NCBI RefSeq assembly: GCF_005771405.1
Contig: NZ_VAUA01000012.1
Location: 62,001-126,000 of the forward strand
Direction: 5' to 3'
Source of the DNA: Parasedimentitalea maritima
GTDB lineage: Bacteria > Pseudomonadota > Alphaproteobacteria > Rhodobacterales > Rhodobacteraceae
DNA length: 64,000 nt
In this document: piece by piece, positions 17,443 through 25,960 of the stretch
How positions within the stretch are numbered: the first letter of the stretch is position 1
Layout: each line of letters opens with the position of its first letter
Notes under the pieces: model-generated
Told to the model about the DNA's origin: nothing
The model's database searches: none
Seen by the model: the letters and a program-made list of their open reading frames with translations, nothing else
Position numbers and translations under genes: made by a program

Positions 17443-19038
17443 TTACTTGGTCACGGTCCAATATGAAACCGCAGTAATCGCGCCACCGAGGTTCAGACCC
17501 TCGACATCTTCGTTGATGCCTGCTGGCTCAATCTTCTGGAACATCACAGCAAAAGGAGAGGTATCGCGGAATGTTGCCTGGATTTCATGATACATCGTTT
17601 CACGCTTGCTGCGGTCGCCTTCGACCACGGCGGCGGCAGACATGCCAGTCAGCTTGCCAGTATCCCAGCTGTTACGCCATGCCAGCAAACCAGTCGCCTG
17701 AGCTTCGTCCGAATTGTCGGGGTTGTAAGCAAAGGTGCCAGCGTTTGTGTGGGGATCAGGATAGTCCGGGCCCCAAGCACCAAGGTAAATGTCCAGTTCA
17801 CGGGCGCGGTACTTGGACAGAACCTGTTTACCAGTCCCAACTTCCAGGTTCAGCGTGATGCCAGCCTGCGCAAAGGTGTTTTGCAGCGACTGACCGATTT
17901 CCAGACGTTCCTGAGCTTCGCGTACACCAACAGTCAGTTCCAGACCGTCAACACCAGCTTCGGCCAATAGAGCCTTTGCCTTTTCAACATCCATTGAGAA
18001 CGGGTTCTCGTCGACGGCACCAAGATAGGTGCGCGGCAGGAAGTTCTGGTGAGTAACATATGCGCCCTTGAGGAAGCTGTTCTGCATGCCTTCATAGTCG
18101 ATCAAGTACTTCAGTGCCTGACGGACTTCGGGCTTGGACAGCTCCGGGTGCTTCTGGTTCATCGAGATATACATCAGACGACCGCGCATCTCTTCGAGCA
18201 CTTCGACGCCTTCTGCGTTGCGAACACCTTCAACATCTGATGGGTTCAGATCGCGAGCCACGTCAATGTCGCCGCGTTCCAGCATCAGACGCTGGGTAGC
18301 ACTTTCCTGAACGTGACGAACGATCACGCGCTGCATGGCTGGCGCACCAAGATAGAAGTCAGGGTTAGCAGTCAGAGTGACGCTTTCCTTGGCTTTCCAG
18401 CTGGCAAGGCTATAGGCGCCGGAACCAGCTGAGTTGGTTTTCAGCCACTCATTGCCAAGATCGCCATCAACTTCGTTGGCCATAACGGTCAACTCATCAA
18501 CAACACCACCGATAGTTGCTGTTAGGCAGTTCAGAACAAAAGATGTCGCGTATTCTTTGTCTGTGGTGATCGACACTGTGTTGCCGCTGACAGTGATGGT
18601 TTCGTCCATGTTCTCAGGAGTGAAGCCAAACTGTGTCAGGATGAAGGATGGTGTTTTGTTCAGTGCGACAACGCGCTTGAACGAAAAAGCCACATCTTCG
18701 GCGCGAACTGGATTGCCCGAATGGAACTTGACGCCTTCTCGCATGGTGAAGGTGATGGTTTTGCCATCTTCTGAGACAGTCCAGCTCTCGGCCAAATCAG
18801 GCTGGTAACCAGCGTCTAAGTTGTTGGGGTCAAAGTTGACCAGTTTGCCGTAGATGTTGCGCAGCACGTCTGAGCCAGCAAATTCAAAGCTTTGTGCTGG
18901 ATCCAGAGTTGTGATGTCGTCTATGCGATTGGCAATGACCAGCATGTTCGCTGGTGTTTCTGCCATAACTGGCAGGGCAACGCCGCCCAAGGCAAAGCCA
19001 AGTGCAGCTGTCCCCATTAATTTTGTAAAAGCATTCAT
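17443..19038 (-). CDS. Periplasmic peptide-binding protein (ABC solute-binding family 5)
   Basis: 531 aa, the DppA/OppA size. The signal peptide (MNAFTKLMGTAALGFALGGVALPVMA) is followed by the family 5 start DITTLDPAQSFEFAGSDVLRNIYGKLVNFDP. AESWTVSEDGKTITFTMREGVKFHSG is the core family motif. It captures peptides in the periplasm for the DppBCDF-type importer encoded immediately downstream. AAGGGAG precedes the ATG. The dipeptidase gene 46 bases upstream suggests that di- or short peptides are the cargo, though family 5 proteins also bind other solutes. Confidence 0.93.
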   Translation of the reverse strand: MNAFTKLMGTAALGFALGGVALPVMAETPANMLVIANRIDDITTLDPAQSFEFAGSDVLRNIYGKLVNFDPNNLDAGYQPDLAESWTVSEDGKTITFTMREGVKFHSGNPVRAEDVAFSFKRVVALNKTPSFILTQFGFTPENMDETITVSGNTVSITTDKEYATSFVLNCLTATIGGVVDELTVMANEVDGDLGNEWLKTNSAGSGAYSLASWKAKESVTLTANPDFYLGAPAMQRVIVRHVQESATQRLMLERGDIDVARDLNPSDVEGVRNAEGVEVLEEMRGRLMYISMNQKHPELSKPEVRQALKYLIDYEGMQNSFLKGAYVTHQNFLPRTYLGAVDENPFSMDVEKAKALLAEAGVDGLELTVGVREAQERLEIGQSLQNTFAQAGITLNLEVGTGKQVLSKYRARELDIYLGAWGPDYPDPHTNAGTFAYNPDNSDEAQATGLLAWRNSWDTGKLTGMSAAAVVEGDRSKRETMYHEIQATFRDTSPFAVMFQKIEPAGINEDVEGLNLGGAITAVSYWTVTK

Positions 19039-19084
19039 GATATTACTCCCTTTTGTTTATTAGCAGATAAGACCCTGTGTATTT

Positions 19085-20134
19085 TTACATCCAGGTCAGG
19101 TCGAGGACGCGCAGCCAATTCTCATGGCAAAGCTTCCTGATAAGTGCGGCGTCATAACCGCGGTCAACCATAGCGGTGCGCAGGTTTGGCAATCCAGCGA
19201 TGGTTTTGATTTCAATTGGCACAGCGGCACCATCAAAGTCGGACCCAAGTCCAACCCGTTCTTCGCCAAGCTGTGCAATAAGATAGTCAAGGTGATCCAA
19301 CATGGTTGTGATGGGGGTATCTTCATCCATTCGACCATCGGAACGCAAGAAGGCAACCGCAAAATTTAAACCAACCATTCCGTCACTTTCGCGAATGGCG
19401 TGCAACTGACGCTCAGTCAGGTTCCTGCTGTGCGTACTAAGTGTATGGGCATTCGAGTGGGTGGCGACCAGCGGTTTAGTGCTGTGCTTCGCAACATCCC
19501 AAAACCCAGCGTCGTTCAGGTGAGACAGATCAACCATGATGCCTAGGTCGTTGCATTTATTGACTAAACGAATGCCGTCGCTGGTCAGTCCTTCGCCGGT
19601 ATCCGGCGTGCTAGGAAAGCGGAAGGGAACACCATGACCAAAAATGGTTGGGCGGCTCCACACTGGGCCAAGAGACCGCAAACCTGCCTGATAAAGCACT
19701 TCCAACGTGTGAAAATCTGGATCAATGGCTTCGGCGCCTTCCATGTGCATTACAGCAGCCATTTTGCCTTCGGCCATTGCGTCTTTGATGTCTTGCGTAC
19801 ATCGGCAGACTTTTAGTGCACCATCACGTTCCAGATTGAATAGAACTGATGCCTGTGACAGAGCCACCTTGATGGCATCGCCCCATTCAACTTGAGGGGG
19901 CAGCGGTAAGTCATAGCTACTTGCCATCATCTCGTCGTGACTGTCGGACAGAGCTGCTGCACCGGGGATGTAGATCGCAAAGAACCCGCCCGCAAAACCA
20001 CCGGTACGAGCTTTGTCTAGATCGATTTGCTTACCACCTGATCCCTGGAAGCCATCTTTGCCCGGGCTGATATCGCGTTGGTGGAGGCGTAGAAGAACAT
20101 CATTGTGCCCGTCGAAAATCAGCGGTTCGTGCAT
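19085..20134 (-). CDS. Membrane-dipeptidase-family zinc peptidase (M19)
   Basis: 349 aa from ATG at 20134, supported by AAAGGAC seven bases upstream; an ATG at 20170 would add 12 residues. The metal-binding HND in FDGHNDVLLRLHQRD near the start, a glutamate in VMHMEGAEAID, and histidines in VDLSHLNDAGFWDV and THSNAHTLSTHSRN match the renal dipeptidase binuclear zinc site. GLGSDFDGA near the C terminus is also diagnostic. No signal peptide is seen, so it is likely cytoplasmic. It probably hydrolyses dipeptides taken up by the importer encoded downstream in the same operon. Confidence 0.92.
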   Translation of the reverse strand: MHEPLIFDGHNDVLLRLHQRDISPGKDGFQGSGGKQIDLDKARTGGFAGGFFAIYIPGAAALSDSHDEMMASSYDLPLPPQVEWGDAIKVALSQASVLFNLERDGALKVCRCTQDIKDAMAEGKMAAVMHMEGAEAIDPDFHTLEVLYQAGLRSLGPVWSRPTIFGHGVPFRFPSTPDTGEGLTSDGIRLVNKCNDLGIMVDLSHLNDAGFWDVAKHSTKPLVATHSNAHTLSTHSRNLTERQLHAIRESDGMVGLNFAVAFLRSDGRMDEDTPITTMLDHLDYLIAQLGEERVGLGSDFDGAAVPIEIKTIAGLPNLRTAMVDRGYDAALIRKLCHENWLRVLDLTWM

Positions 20135-20196
20135 GAATAGTCCTTTGGAGTGAATCGTCGTAAGTGGCACCTTGCAGCATTATTCAATGAGTTCAT

Positions 20197-20211
20197 AGGT
20201 CTAGCGGACCT
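20197..20211. promoter_or_regulatory. Inverted repeat upstream of dipeptidase operon
   Basis: AGGTC-tagcg-GACCT lies about 63 bases upstream of the dipeptidase start, in the 149-base gap that separates it from the aldolase gene. It may be an operator for a separate promoter driving the peptide operon. The arms are short and no regulator gene is adjacent. Confidence 0.3.
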
Positions 20212-20283
20212 TTGAGTGACAAATGGACTTCTCATATTGCTAAGTATGCCGCCTAAATTGATGAAAGTAAGAGGTATTTTTAT

Positions 20284-20946
20284 TTACGCGTCTTTCAGCC
20301 CGTAGTTGCTGAACGCAGCGAGAACATCCTCGATTTCAGAATTGCTTAGAATGTGTGGCTCACCAATGCTCAGGCTTGCGACATATCCTTTGGCGAGTGT
20401 TTCAAGCTCAACCATCCGCCACATGGCGCGCTCCAGAGTGTCACCAACAACGACGGAACCGTGGTTGGCCATTAGGCAGCCGTGCCGGTCTTGCATCGCC
20501 TTATCCAAGTTGTCCGAGAGTGCTGCGCTGCCGAAAATTGCATAGTCGGCCAGTCGTACTGAATTGCCACCAAAAGCGGCAACCATATAGTGACAGGCAG
20601 GGATTTCGCGGCGGTTCATGGCCAGAGCGCTGCAATAGACTGGATGGGCGTGCGCCACGGCATGACTGTCAGGTTTGGAAAGCAGCAGCGATTGATGAAA
20701 CCGCCATTCGGTAGAAGGTTTCAACTGTCCAGGATCTGGCGTGTCGCTCGTAAGCGGCATCGAAACAATCATTTCGGGGGTCAGTTGATCATATGCGACC
20801 CCAGACGGGGTGATCAGCATCTTGTTACCCGCTCGAACAGAAATATTGCCTGATGTGCCCTGATTGATACCCAGAGTGTTCATCGAAAGACAGGCATCGA
20901 TCACTGCTTGACGAATTTCAGTGCAGTCAGAATAGGGGGATTTCAA
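20284..20946 (-). CDS. Class II aldolase (FucA-like), proposed 5-(methylthio)ribulose-1-P aldolase
   Basis: 220 aa. Zinc ligands H99 and H101 (HAHPV) and H162 (NHGSVVVG) and the catalytic E80 (STEW) are all present at spacing identical to E. coli L-fuculose-1-phosphate aldolase, offset by seven residues. GTSGNISVR (30-38) and TPSGVAYDQL bind phosphate in this family. MtnB-type dehydratases share the fold, but the FucA-like spacing and the lack of other methionine-salvage genes point to an aldolase. With MtnK- and MtnA-type genes it would split the ketose-1-phosphate into DHAP and an aldehyde. The start is TTG, overlapping the regulator stop as TTGA. Confidence 0.8.
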   Translation of the reverse strand: MKSPYSDCTEIRQAVIDACLSMNTLGINQGTSGNISVRAGNKMLITPSGVAYDQLTPEMIVSMPLTSDTPDPGQLKPSTEWRFHQSLLLSKPDSHAVAHAHPVYCSALAMNRREIPACHYMVAAFGGNSVRLADYAIFGSAALSDNLDKAMQDRHGCLMANHGSVVVGDTLERAMWRMVELETLAKGYVASLSIGEPHILSNSEIEDVLAAFSNYGLKDA

Positions 20947-21929
20947 GTTGTTGTCTCCAGCATGGCAGCAGCGGTATCGGTGCAGGTTGCGATATGGGTG
21001 GCATAGCCACCTTTAATGGCTGCCAGCATCGGCATAATTCGATCGGGCCCAGTACCAACCATCAAAGACAAATCTTTGTTGCGCATCTGATCCAACGAAA
21101 CTCCGATCATCCTGTCTTCGATAGATATCGGCAGGGCTGCGCCGCCCTGATCGACAATGCGGCCGCAGATTACAGCGCTAGCCCCTTTGGTGACCTGATC
21201 GCGCATTGAGGCCGCACTGATGATACCTGCTTGCACCACATGGCTGTCCTCACGGCAAGTGCCGGCAGCAAATATCGTTTTATTACAGCTTTCTACGGCC
21301 TGAAGTTGTTCTGCCACCACGGGTTCAGCACGGAGTTGGTTAGCAAGGTTCTTATTTGTCAGCAATAATGGGACATGAAGGTTGATGCAATGCGCGCCAA
21401 ACCGTCGCGCCAGCGTTGCAGAGCAGGTCTCTGCGGCAAATCCAAGGGCCGCAGGGCGCGATCCGACCAGCTGCACCACGGTTAAGTCATCCATGACTGT
21501 GTGAGGTGCGGCCTCGGCCACGCGATAAACAGTTTCGCCCCAGGCAACACCTAATCGATCACCGGGTTCCAGCAATGTTGGCAACCAATCCGCAGTGCCG
21601 CGCGCGACACGCTCCAACGTGCCGCGATCTGTCAATTCGGAGGGCACCACCAATGCATCCTTGAGGCCGAATTTTGCAACCATATCGCGCGCCAATTTCT
21701 GGTGCCGGAAAATATCGGGATCAATTGTAATCCGAACATATTCGCGCCGACGTGCCTCTTGCAGGTAATTCACCACAGACGCCCGGGAGATGTTCAAACG
21801 CTTGGCGATATCGTTTTGGTTCAGGCCTTCTATATAGTAACACCAGGTTGCTTCCAGAATTGCATCGTCTTGGCGGTCAGATCGGGAGGAACTAGCCATA
21901 ACGGTGGATTTGCCTTTGGGTGGGGCCAT
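20943..21929 (-). CDS. SorC-family sugar-responsive regulator
   Basis: 328 aa from ATG at 21929; a TTG at 21935 would overlap the MtnA stop by three bases. The N-terminal helix-turn-helix is LNQNDIAKRLNISRASVVNYLQEARR, followed by the SorC sugar-phosphate-binding domain (GVAWGETVYRVAEAAPH, VVQLVGSRPA). Such proteins (SorC, DeoR of Bacillus, CggR, LsrR) respond to phosphorylated sugars. Its place inside the kinase-isomerase-aldolase operon suggests the effector is a (methylthio)ribose phosphate intermediate. The 17-base palindrome at 24353-24369 is the obvious candidate operator. Confidence 0.85.
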   Translation of the reverse strand: MAPPKGKSTVMASSSRSDRQDDAILEATWCYYIEGLNQNDIAKRLNISRASVVNYLQEARRREYVRITIDPDIFRHQKLARDMVAKFGLKDALVVPSELTDRGTLERVARGTADWLPTLLEPGDRLGVAWGETVYRVAEAAPHTVMDDLTVVQLVGSRPAALGFAAETCSATLARRFGAHCINLHVPLLLTNKNLANQLRAEPVVAEQLQAVESCNKTIFAAGTCREDSHVVQAGIISAASMRDQVTKGASAVICGRIVDQGGAALPISIEDRMIGVSLDQMRNKDLSLMVGTGPDRIMPMLAAIKGGYATHIATCTDTAAAMLETTT

Positions 21930-21931
21930 GA

Positions 21932-23038
21932 TCAAGCCGCGTCAGCTTCGGCGCGATCTGGGAACATCGCGGCCAGGCCTTGGGTGCTCGCCTCGCAGAC
22001 TCCGCGCTCAGTGATTAAACCTGTGACCAAACGATTAGGTGTGACGTCAAAGGCTGGATTGCCACCTGCGGTACCGTCTGGGGTTACCTGAACTGTCCCA
22101 ATGCGGCCGTCCACCAACCGGCCCTGTACATGAGTGATTTCTTCCTGACCACGTTCCTCGATCGGAATTTCGGCAACACCGTCATCAACGGTCCAGTCGA
22201 TGGTAGATGAGGGCAGGGCGACATAAAACGGTACATTGTTATCTCGCGCTGCAAGCGCTTTGAGGTAGGTTCCAATTTTATTGCAGACATCGCCGCGCCG
22301 GGTGGTGCGATCCGTGCCAGTAATGACCATATCTACTTGACCATGTTGCATTAGGTGGCCGCCAGCATTGTCGGTAATGTACTGATGGTCAATACCGTGA
22401 CAGCCCAGTTCCCATGAGGTCAGAGCACCTTGATTGCGCGGACGGGTTTCATCCACCCAGACATGGATCGGAAGACCTGCGTCATGTGCGTGGTACATGG
22501 GGCTGGTGGCCGTGCCCCAGTCAACAGTTGCGAGCCAGCCTGCATTGCAATGTGTCAACAGGCGAACCGGTTCGCCTTCTGGTTTCCTAGCCGCAATTTC
22601 TCTAATGATTTCTAGCCCATGCACGCCGATCATGCGGTTGATTTCGACATCTTCATCTGCCATTTCATGGGCCAGAGCCAGTGCTGCAGAAGCGCGTGCT
22701 TCAGTGGGTATTGGACGCAGTAGATCCCGGCAGCGGTTCAACGCCCAGCGCAGGTTGATCGCAGTGGGGCGAGTTGCATTAAAATATTCCCAAGCTTTGT
22801 CCATTGCACTGTCTGACGGGTCCAGCCGCATTGCCAGTGCCATGGCATAGGCTGCTGTGGCGCCGATGAGCGGAGCGCCTCGCACGCGCATTTCAATAAT
22901 AGCGTCGGCAAATTCAGTTAGGGTATCGATCTGCTGAACGCGAAAGTCATGTGGCAGCCAACGCTGGTCGATAATCTGCAATGCGTTCTTGTCTGTGTCC
23001 CACCAAAGCGAGCGGTAGTGAGTTCCATTTACTTTCAC
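21932..23038 (-). CDS. mtnA: S-methyl-5-thioribose-1-phosphate isomerase (MtnA family)
   Basis: 368 aa. It carries the aldose-ketose isomerase signatures of MtnA: MRVRGAPLIGATAAYA, catalytic C164 (THCNAG), D243 (GTDRTTRRGD) and NKIGTY. VWVDETRPRNQG is also typical. It converts the aldose-1-phosphate to the ketose-1-phosphate; family members also accept 5-deoxyribose-1-phosphate. The start is GTG, overlapping the kinase stop as GTGA. It lies between the MtnK-type kinase and the SorC-type regulator. Confidence 0.92.
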   Translation of the reverse strand: MKVNGTHYRSLWWDTDKNALQIIDQRWLPHDFRVQQIDTLTEFADAIIEMRVRGAPLIGATAAYAMALAMRLDPSDSAMDKAWEYFNATRPTAINLRWALNRCRDLLRPIPTEARASAALALAHEMADEDVEINRMIGVHGLEIIREIAARKPEGEPVRLLTHCNAGWLATVDWGTATSPMYHAHDAGLPIHVWVDETRPRNQGALTSWELGCHGIDHQYITDNAGGHLMQHGQVDMVITGTDRTTRRGDVCNKIGTYLKALAARDNNVPFYVALPSSTIDWTVDDGVAEIPIEERGQEEITHVQGRLVDGRIGTVQVTPDGTAGGNPAFDVTPNRLVTGLITERGVCEASTQGLAAMFPDRAEADAA

Positions 23039-24297
23039 AGGAAATCCCCCTTGTTGTATTGGCGTGCCAGGGCAACTAGGGTTCCGGCGTCCAAAATTTG
23101 ATCTGATGTAAGAATAAGTTCTCGGCCCATCATAAGGTTACGGGCTTCTAGCGACGCCCGAAATGCGCTGTCTTTGATTTCTTCAAAATCTGCGTTGTGG
23201 GCCAATGATAGTGTCCTGCGATGCATTTCAATGCCACAATAACCCATGGCTTCGGTGCGGAGGTGGTTTAACAGCGACTGTAGTGCGGCTTGCGAGGAAT
23301 GTCCCTGATCCTCAAACAATGTCGCCGGATATAGCATACCGGTTCGTTCATTGTTCCAAAGTGTGGTGAATTCGTCTTCAAACGTGACAAGGCTCTCACT
23401 GATTATGGCCAGTATCCATTCCTGATACTCATCGAGTGTATCCTCACTGCGATGGCCGGGTTGGCTGAAGTAGGCCATTAGGAAGTTCGCAATCAGCATT
23501 CCGAGATCAAAGCTCATTGGACCGTACTGTGCAAACTCCGGGTCGATCACCATGCTGTCGGTTGCCGTAGACATCACCGAACCGCTGTGCAGGTCGCCGT
23601 GCACCATGGTTTCAGTGTTAGAGGCAAAACTCATGAATAACTCTTGGACCCGCGTCTTTAATTCGACATCTTGCCGCAATTCGTTGACCACATCATCCAA
23701 TTCAGGGGTGTGATGATTTCGTTCCGCGTTGAAATACGGATCAGCAAATACCAGAGCCTCGGTAATTGCTGGTATTTCAATATTGCCTGCAAACAGGCTG
23801 ACGTCAGTCTTCTTATCACTACTTTTCATGGAAAGCTCTGATCCACGAAAGGCTGTGCGGGCGCAAAATGTTCCAAGGAAAGTCGCCAGACCCTGAACTC
23901 TTTCACCTGCGATCAATTTGTGCCGCAATATCGTATGGGGCGATAGAAACTCCATCACGATCAACGCCTGGTCATTATCAAAGTGATATATCTCGGGCAC
24001 GGTACCGGGATTGCGTGCAGCCTGACGAACAAGTGCTTCATGTTCATAGTAGGCGCGATACAGCGGCAGCGGCCAGCTGTCACCAACCAGGCGAACATAG
24101 GGCAGGGCCTGCTTTACAATAGCACTGCCTTTGCTGCCCTCGACGATGAACACTAGGTTGAGATTGCCGTCACCGACCTCCTGAATCTTCCAGTCCTTGG
24201 TTTCTGTCCCGACCCGGCTGGTGAGAGAGGTCAATTCGCCCAGGCGGGTACTCAATGTGTCTGACGTCAAAGCTTTATACGCTGTCGTTTGAAGCAT
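23035..24297 (-). CDS. mtnK: S-methyl-5-thioribose kinase (MtnK family)
   Basis: 420 aa, the length of MTR kinases. VGDGNLNLVF (41-50) is the nucleotide loop, K62 the ATP lysine, HGDLHSGS (233-240) the catalytic loop and DPEFAQYGP (252-260) the metal-binding motif; the last two are hallmarks of MtnK rather than other choline/aminoglycoside kinases. It phosphorylates free 5-methylthioribose, or a similar 5-deoxypentose, at C1. GGGAGGA precedes the ATG. It is first in the operon and divergent from the importer genes. A free-sugar kinase is what an import route would need, unlike MtnP-based salvage. Confidence 0.93.
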   Translation of the reverse strand: MLQTTAYKALTSDTLSTRLGELTSLTSRVGTETKDWKIQEVGDGNLNLVFIVEGSKGSAIVKQALPYVRLVGDSWPLPLYRAYYEHEALVRQAARNPGTVPEIYHFDNDQALIVMEFLSPHTILRHKLIAGERVQGLATFLGTFCARTAFRGSELSMKSSDKKTDVSLFAGNIEIPAITEALVFADPYFNAERNHHTPELDDVVNELRQDVELKTRVQELFMSFASNTETMVHGDLHSGSVMSTATDSMVIDPEFAQYGPMSFDLGMLIANFLMAYFSQPGHRSEDTLDEYQEWILAIISESLVTFEDEFTTLWNNERTGMLYPATLFEDQGHSSQAALQSLLNHLRTEAMGYCGIEMHRRTLSLAHNADFEEIKDSAFRASLEARNLMMGRELILTSDQILDAGTLVALARQYNKGDFL

Positions 24298-24352
24298 GTG
24301 CTGGGTCTTCCTCCCTTTGGCTTAGATCGGAAATCGCACAAACTTCTACATA

Positions 24353-24369
24353 TGTCAAATCGTTTGACA
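24353..24369. promoter_or_regulatory. 17-bp palindrome in divergent mtn/importer promoter region
   Basis: TGTCAAATCGTTTGACA is a perfect inverted repeat (7+3+7) in the 135-base gap between mtnK and the ABC ATPase gene. Each arm contains TTGACA reading outward, so a -35 box for either direction would lie inside the site. No strong -10 is seen at 17 bases. It is the likely operator of the SorC-family protein of the locus. Confidence 0.65.
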
Positions 24370-24432
24370 ATGTTTGATATCGAGGTTAGGAACAGGTAAG
24401 GAGCGCCTTCATCGTGGCGTGTTGGGGGATGT

Positions 24433-25947
24433 ATGAGCCAAACAATTTGCGAAGTGCGTGGCGTCGAGAAGTCCTTTGGCAGCAATCGTGTTCTGCGTGG
24501 AATTGACCTCTCTATGTGTGCGGGGGAAGTCACCGTCCTTATGGGGGCAAACGGTGCCGGCAAGTCGACGCTTGTCAAAGTGCTTTGTGGTGTTCATTCA
24601 GCGGATGAAGGGGAGCTGGTTTTGGCTGGAAACCCTTACACGCCAGTGGATGCAGCAGATGCAATTTCCCAAGGGGTTGTAACTGTTCACCAATCTATCG
24701 ATGACGGGGTTATTCCTGACTTGGATGTCGCCACTAATCTGATGTTGGATAAGCTGACTGCACCAGGCGCTGGACTGTTTGTGAATGACCGCAAACTCCG
24801 GGCTGAAGCGCGAAAAGTCGCAGAGGCCATGGGGCTGACGATGAATGTGCGCCAATTGGTATCTGAGCTGGATGTGGCTGACCGTCAGATGATTGCCATC
24901 GCGCGCGCACTCGCGCGTTCTCCCAAATTGTTGATCCTTGATGAACCTACGTCTTCTCTTTCAGCAACAGAAGCCGAGCGGTTATTTGCGTTGATCGATC
25001 GACTTAGGTCAGCCGGTGTGGCGATCTTATATATTTCTCACCGGATGTCTGATATCAGGCGCATTGCTGACCGAATTGTATCAATGCGTGATGGTAGTAT
25101 TTCGGGTTTGTTTGATACTCAACCGTTGGATTATGAGGGGGCGGTTACATCCATGTTGGGTCACGCTATGACGGATGTGGATATCACCCCGGAGACCAAC
25201 AGCGCACCTATTTTGTGTTTAAAGGCCATCAAGCTCCGTGAAGACAGTCCTCCAATTGATCTGGTTGCCAATGATGGTGAAGTGATCGCGGTGACTGGCT
25301 TGCTTGGTAGCGGCAAAAGCCAATTGGCTGAGGTCATATTTGGATTGTCGCGGCCCATTGCAGGGAAAATGAAGTTGGATGGCGGTAGCTATCAGCCCGC
25401 CAATGCAAAGTCCGCCGTGAGTGCCGGCGTTTTCATGTCGCCCAAAGATCGCGCAAGTAATGCGGTTATCCCTGATTTTGACATTGCGAATAATATGACG
25501 CTGCCATTCCTGGGGAGCTTTAGCCGTTACTATAAGCTGTCGGATCGAAAGCAGCGGCGCGCGTCCGAAGAGATGATCGGAAACATTGGCATCGTATGCC
25601 AATCCAATCGTGACGGGATTGGCACCCTGTCTGGAGGAAACCAACAGAAGGTGATGATTGCGAGATGGCTGCTAAAGCCCGGTCGGGTCTTGTTACTTGA
25701 TGAGCCGTTTCAGGGAGTGGACATTGGCGCTCGGCGGGACATTGGTCGCCATATTCGAGCCACCGCCAAGGGGCGTGCAACAATTGTATTTGTCGCTGAG
25801 ATCGACGAGGCGCTTGAAATAGCCGATCGGATAATTGTGCTGAACGAGGCCGCAATAGCCGGCGAACACATCAACCAAAACATAGACTTGGCAAAACTGG
25901 TGGCAGAGGTCTCTGGCCCGTCGCTCAGCCCAGCCTTAGCAGGATAA
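24433..25947 (+). CDS. Ribose-type (CUT2) ABC importer ATPase, two domains
   Basis: 504 aa with duplicated ABC domains as in RbsA/XylG. The first has GANGAGKST, the degenerate signature SELDVADRQMIAIARAL and LLILDEPTSSLS; the second has GLLGSGKSQ in place of a canonical P-loop, LSGGNQQKVMIARWL and VLLLDEPFQGVD. The atypical second P-loop is common in this subfamily. It powers the permease encoded 13 bases downstream. Because it diverges from mtnK and shares its control region, its sugar is probably 5-methylthioribose or 5-deoxyribose. Confidence 0.92.
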   Translation: MSQTICEVRGVEKSFGSNRVLRGIDLSMCAGEVTVLMGANGAGKSTLVKVLCGVHSADEGELVLAGNPYTPVDAADAISQGVVTVHQSIDDGVIPDLDVATNLMLDKLTAPGAGLFVNDRKLRAEARKVAEAMGLTMNVRQLVSELDVADRQMIAIARALARSPKLLILDEPTSSLSATEAERLFALIDRLRSAGVAILYISHRMSDIRRIADRIVSMRDGSISGLFDTQPLDYEGAVTSMLGHAMTDVDITPETNSAPILCLKAIKLREDSPPIDLVANDGEVIAVTGLLGSGKSQLAEVIFGLSRPIAGKMKLDGGSYQPANAKSAVSAGVFMSPKDRASNAVIPDFDIANNMTLPFLGSFSRYYKLSDRKQRRASEEMIGNIGIVCQSNRDGIGTLSGGNQQKVMIARWLLKPGRVLLLDEPFQGVDIGARRDIGRHIRATAKGRATIVFVAEIDEALEIADRIIVLNEAAIAGEHINQNIDLAKLVAEVSGPSLSPALAG

Positions 25948-25960
25948 GTCGGCGAAAATC

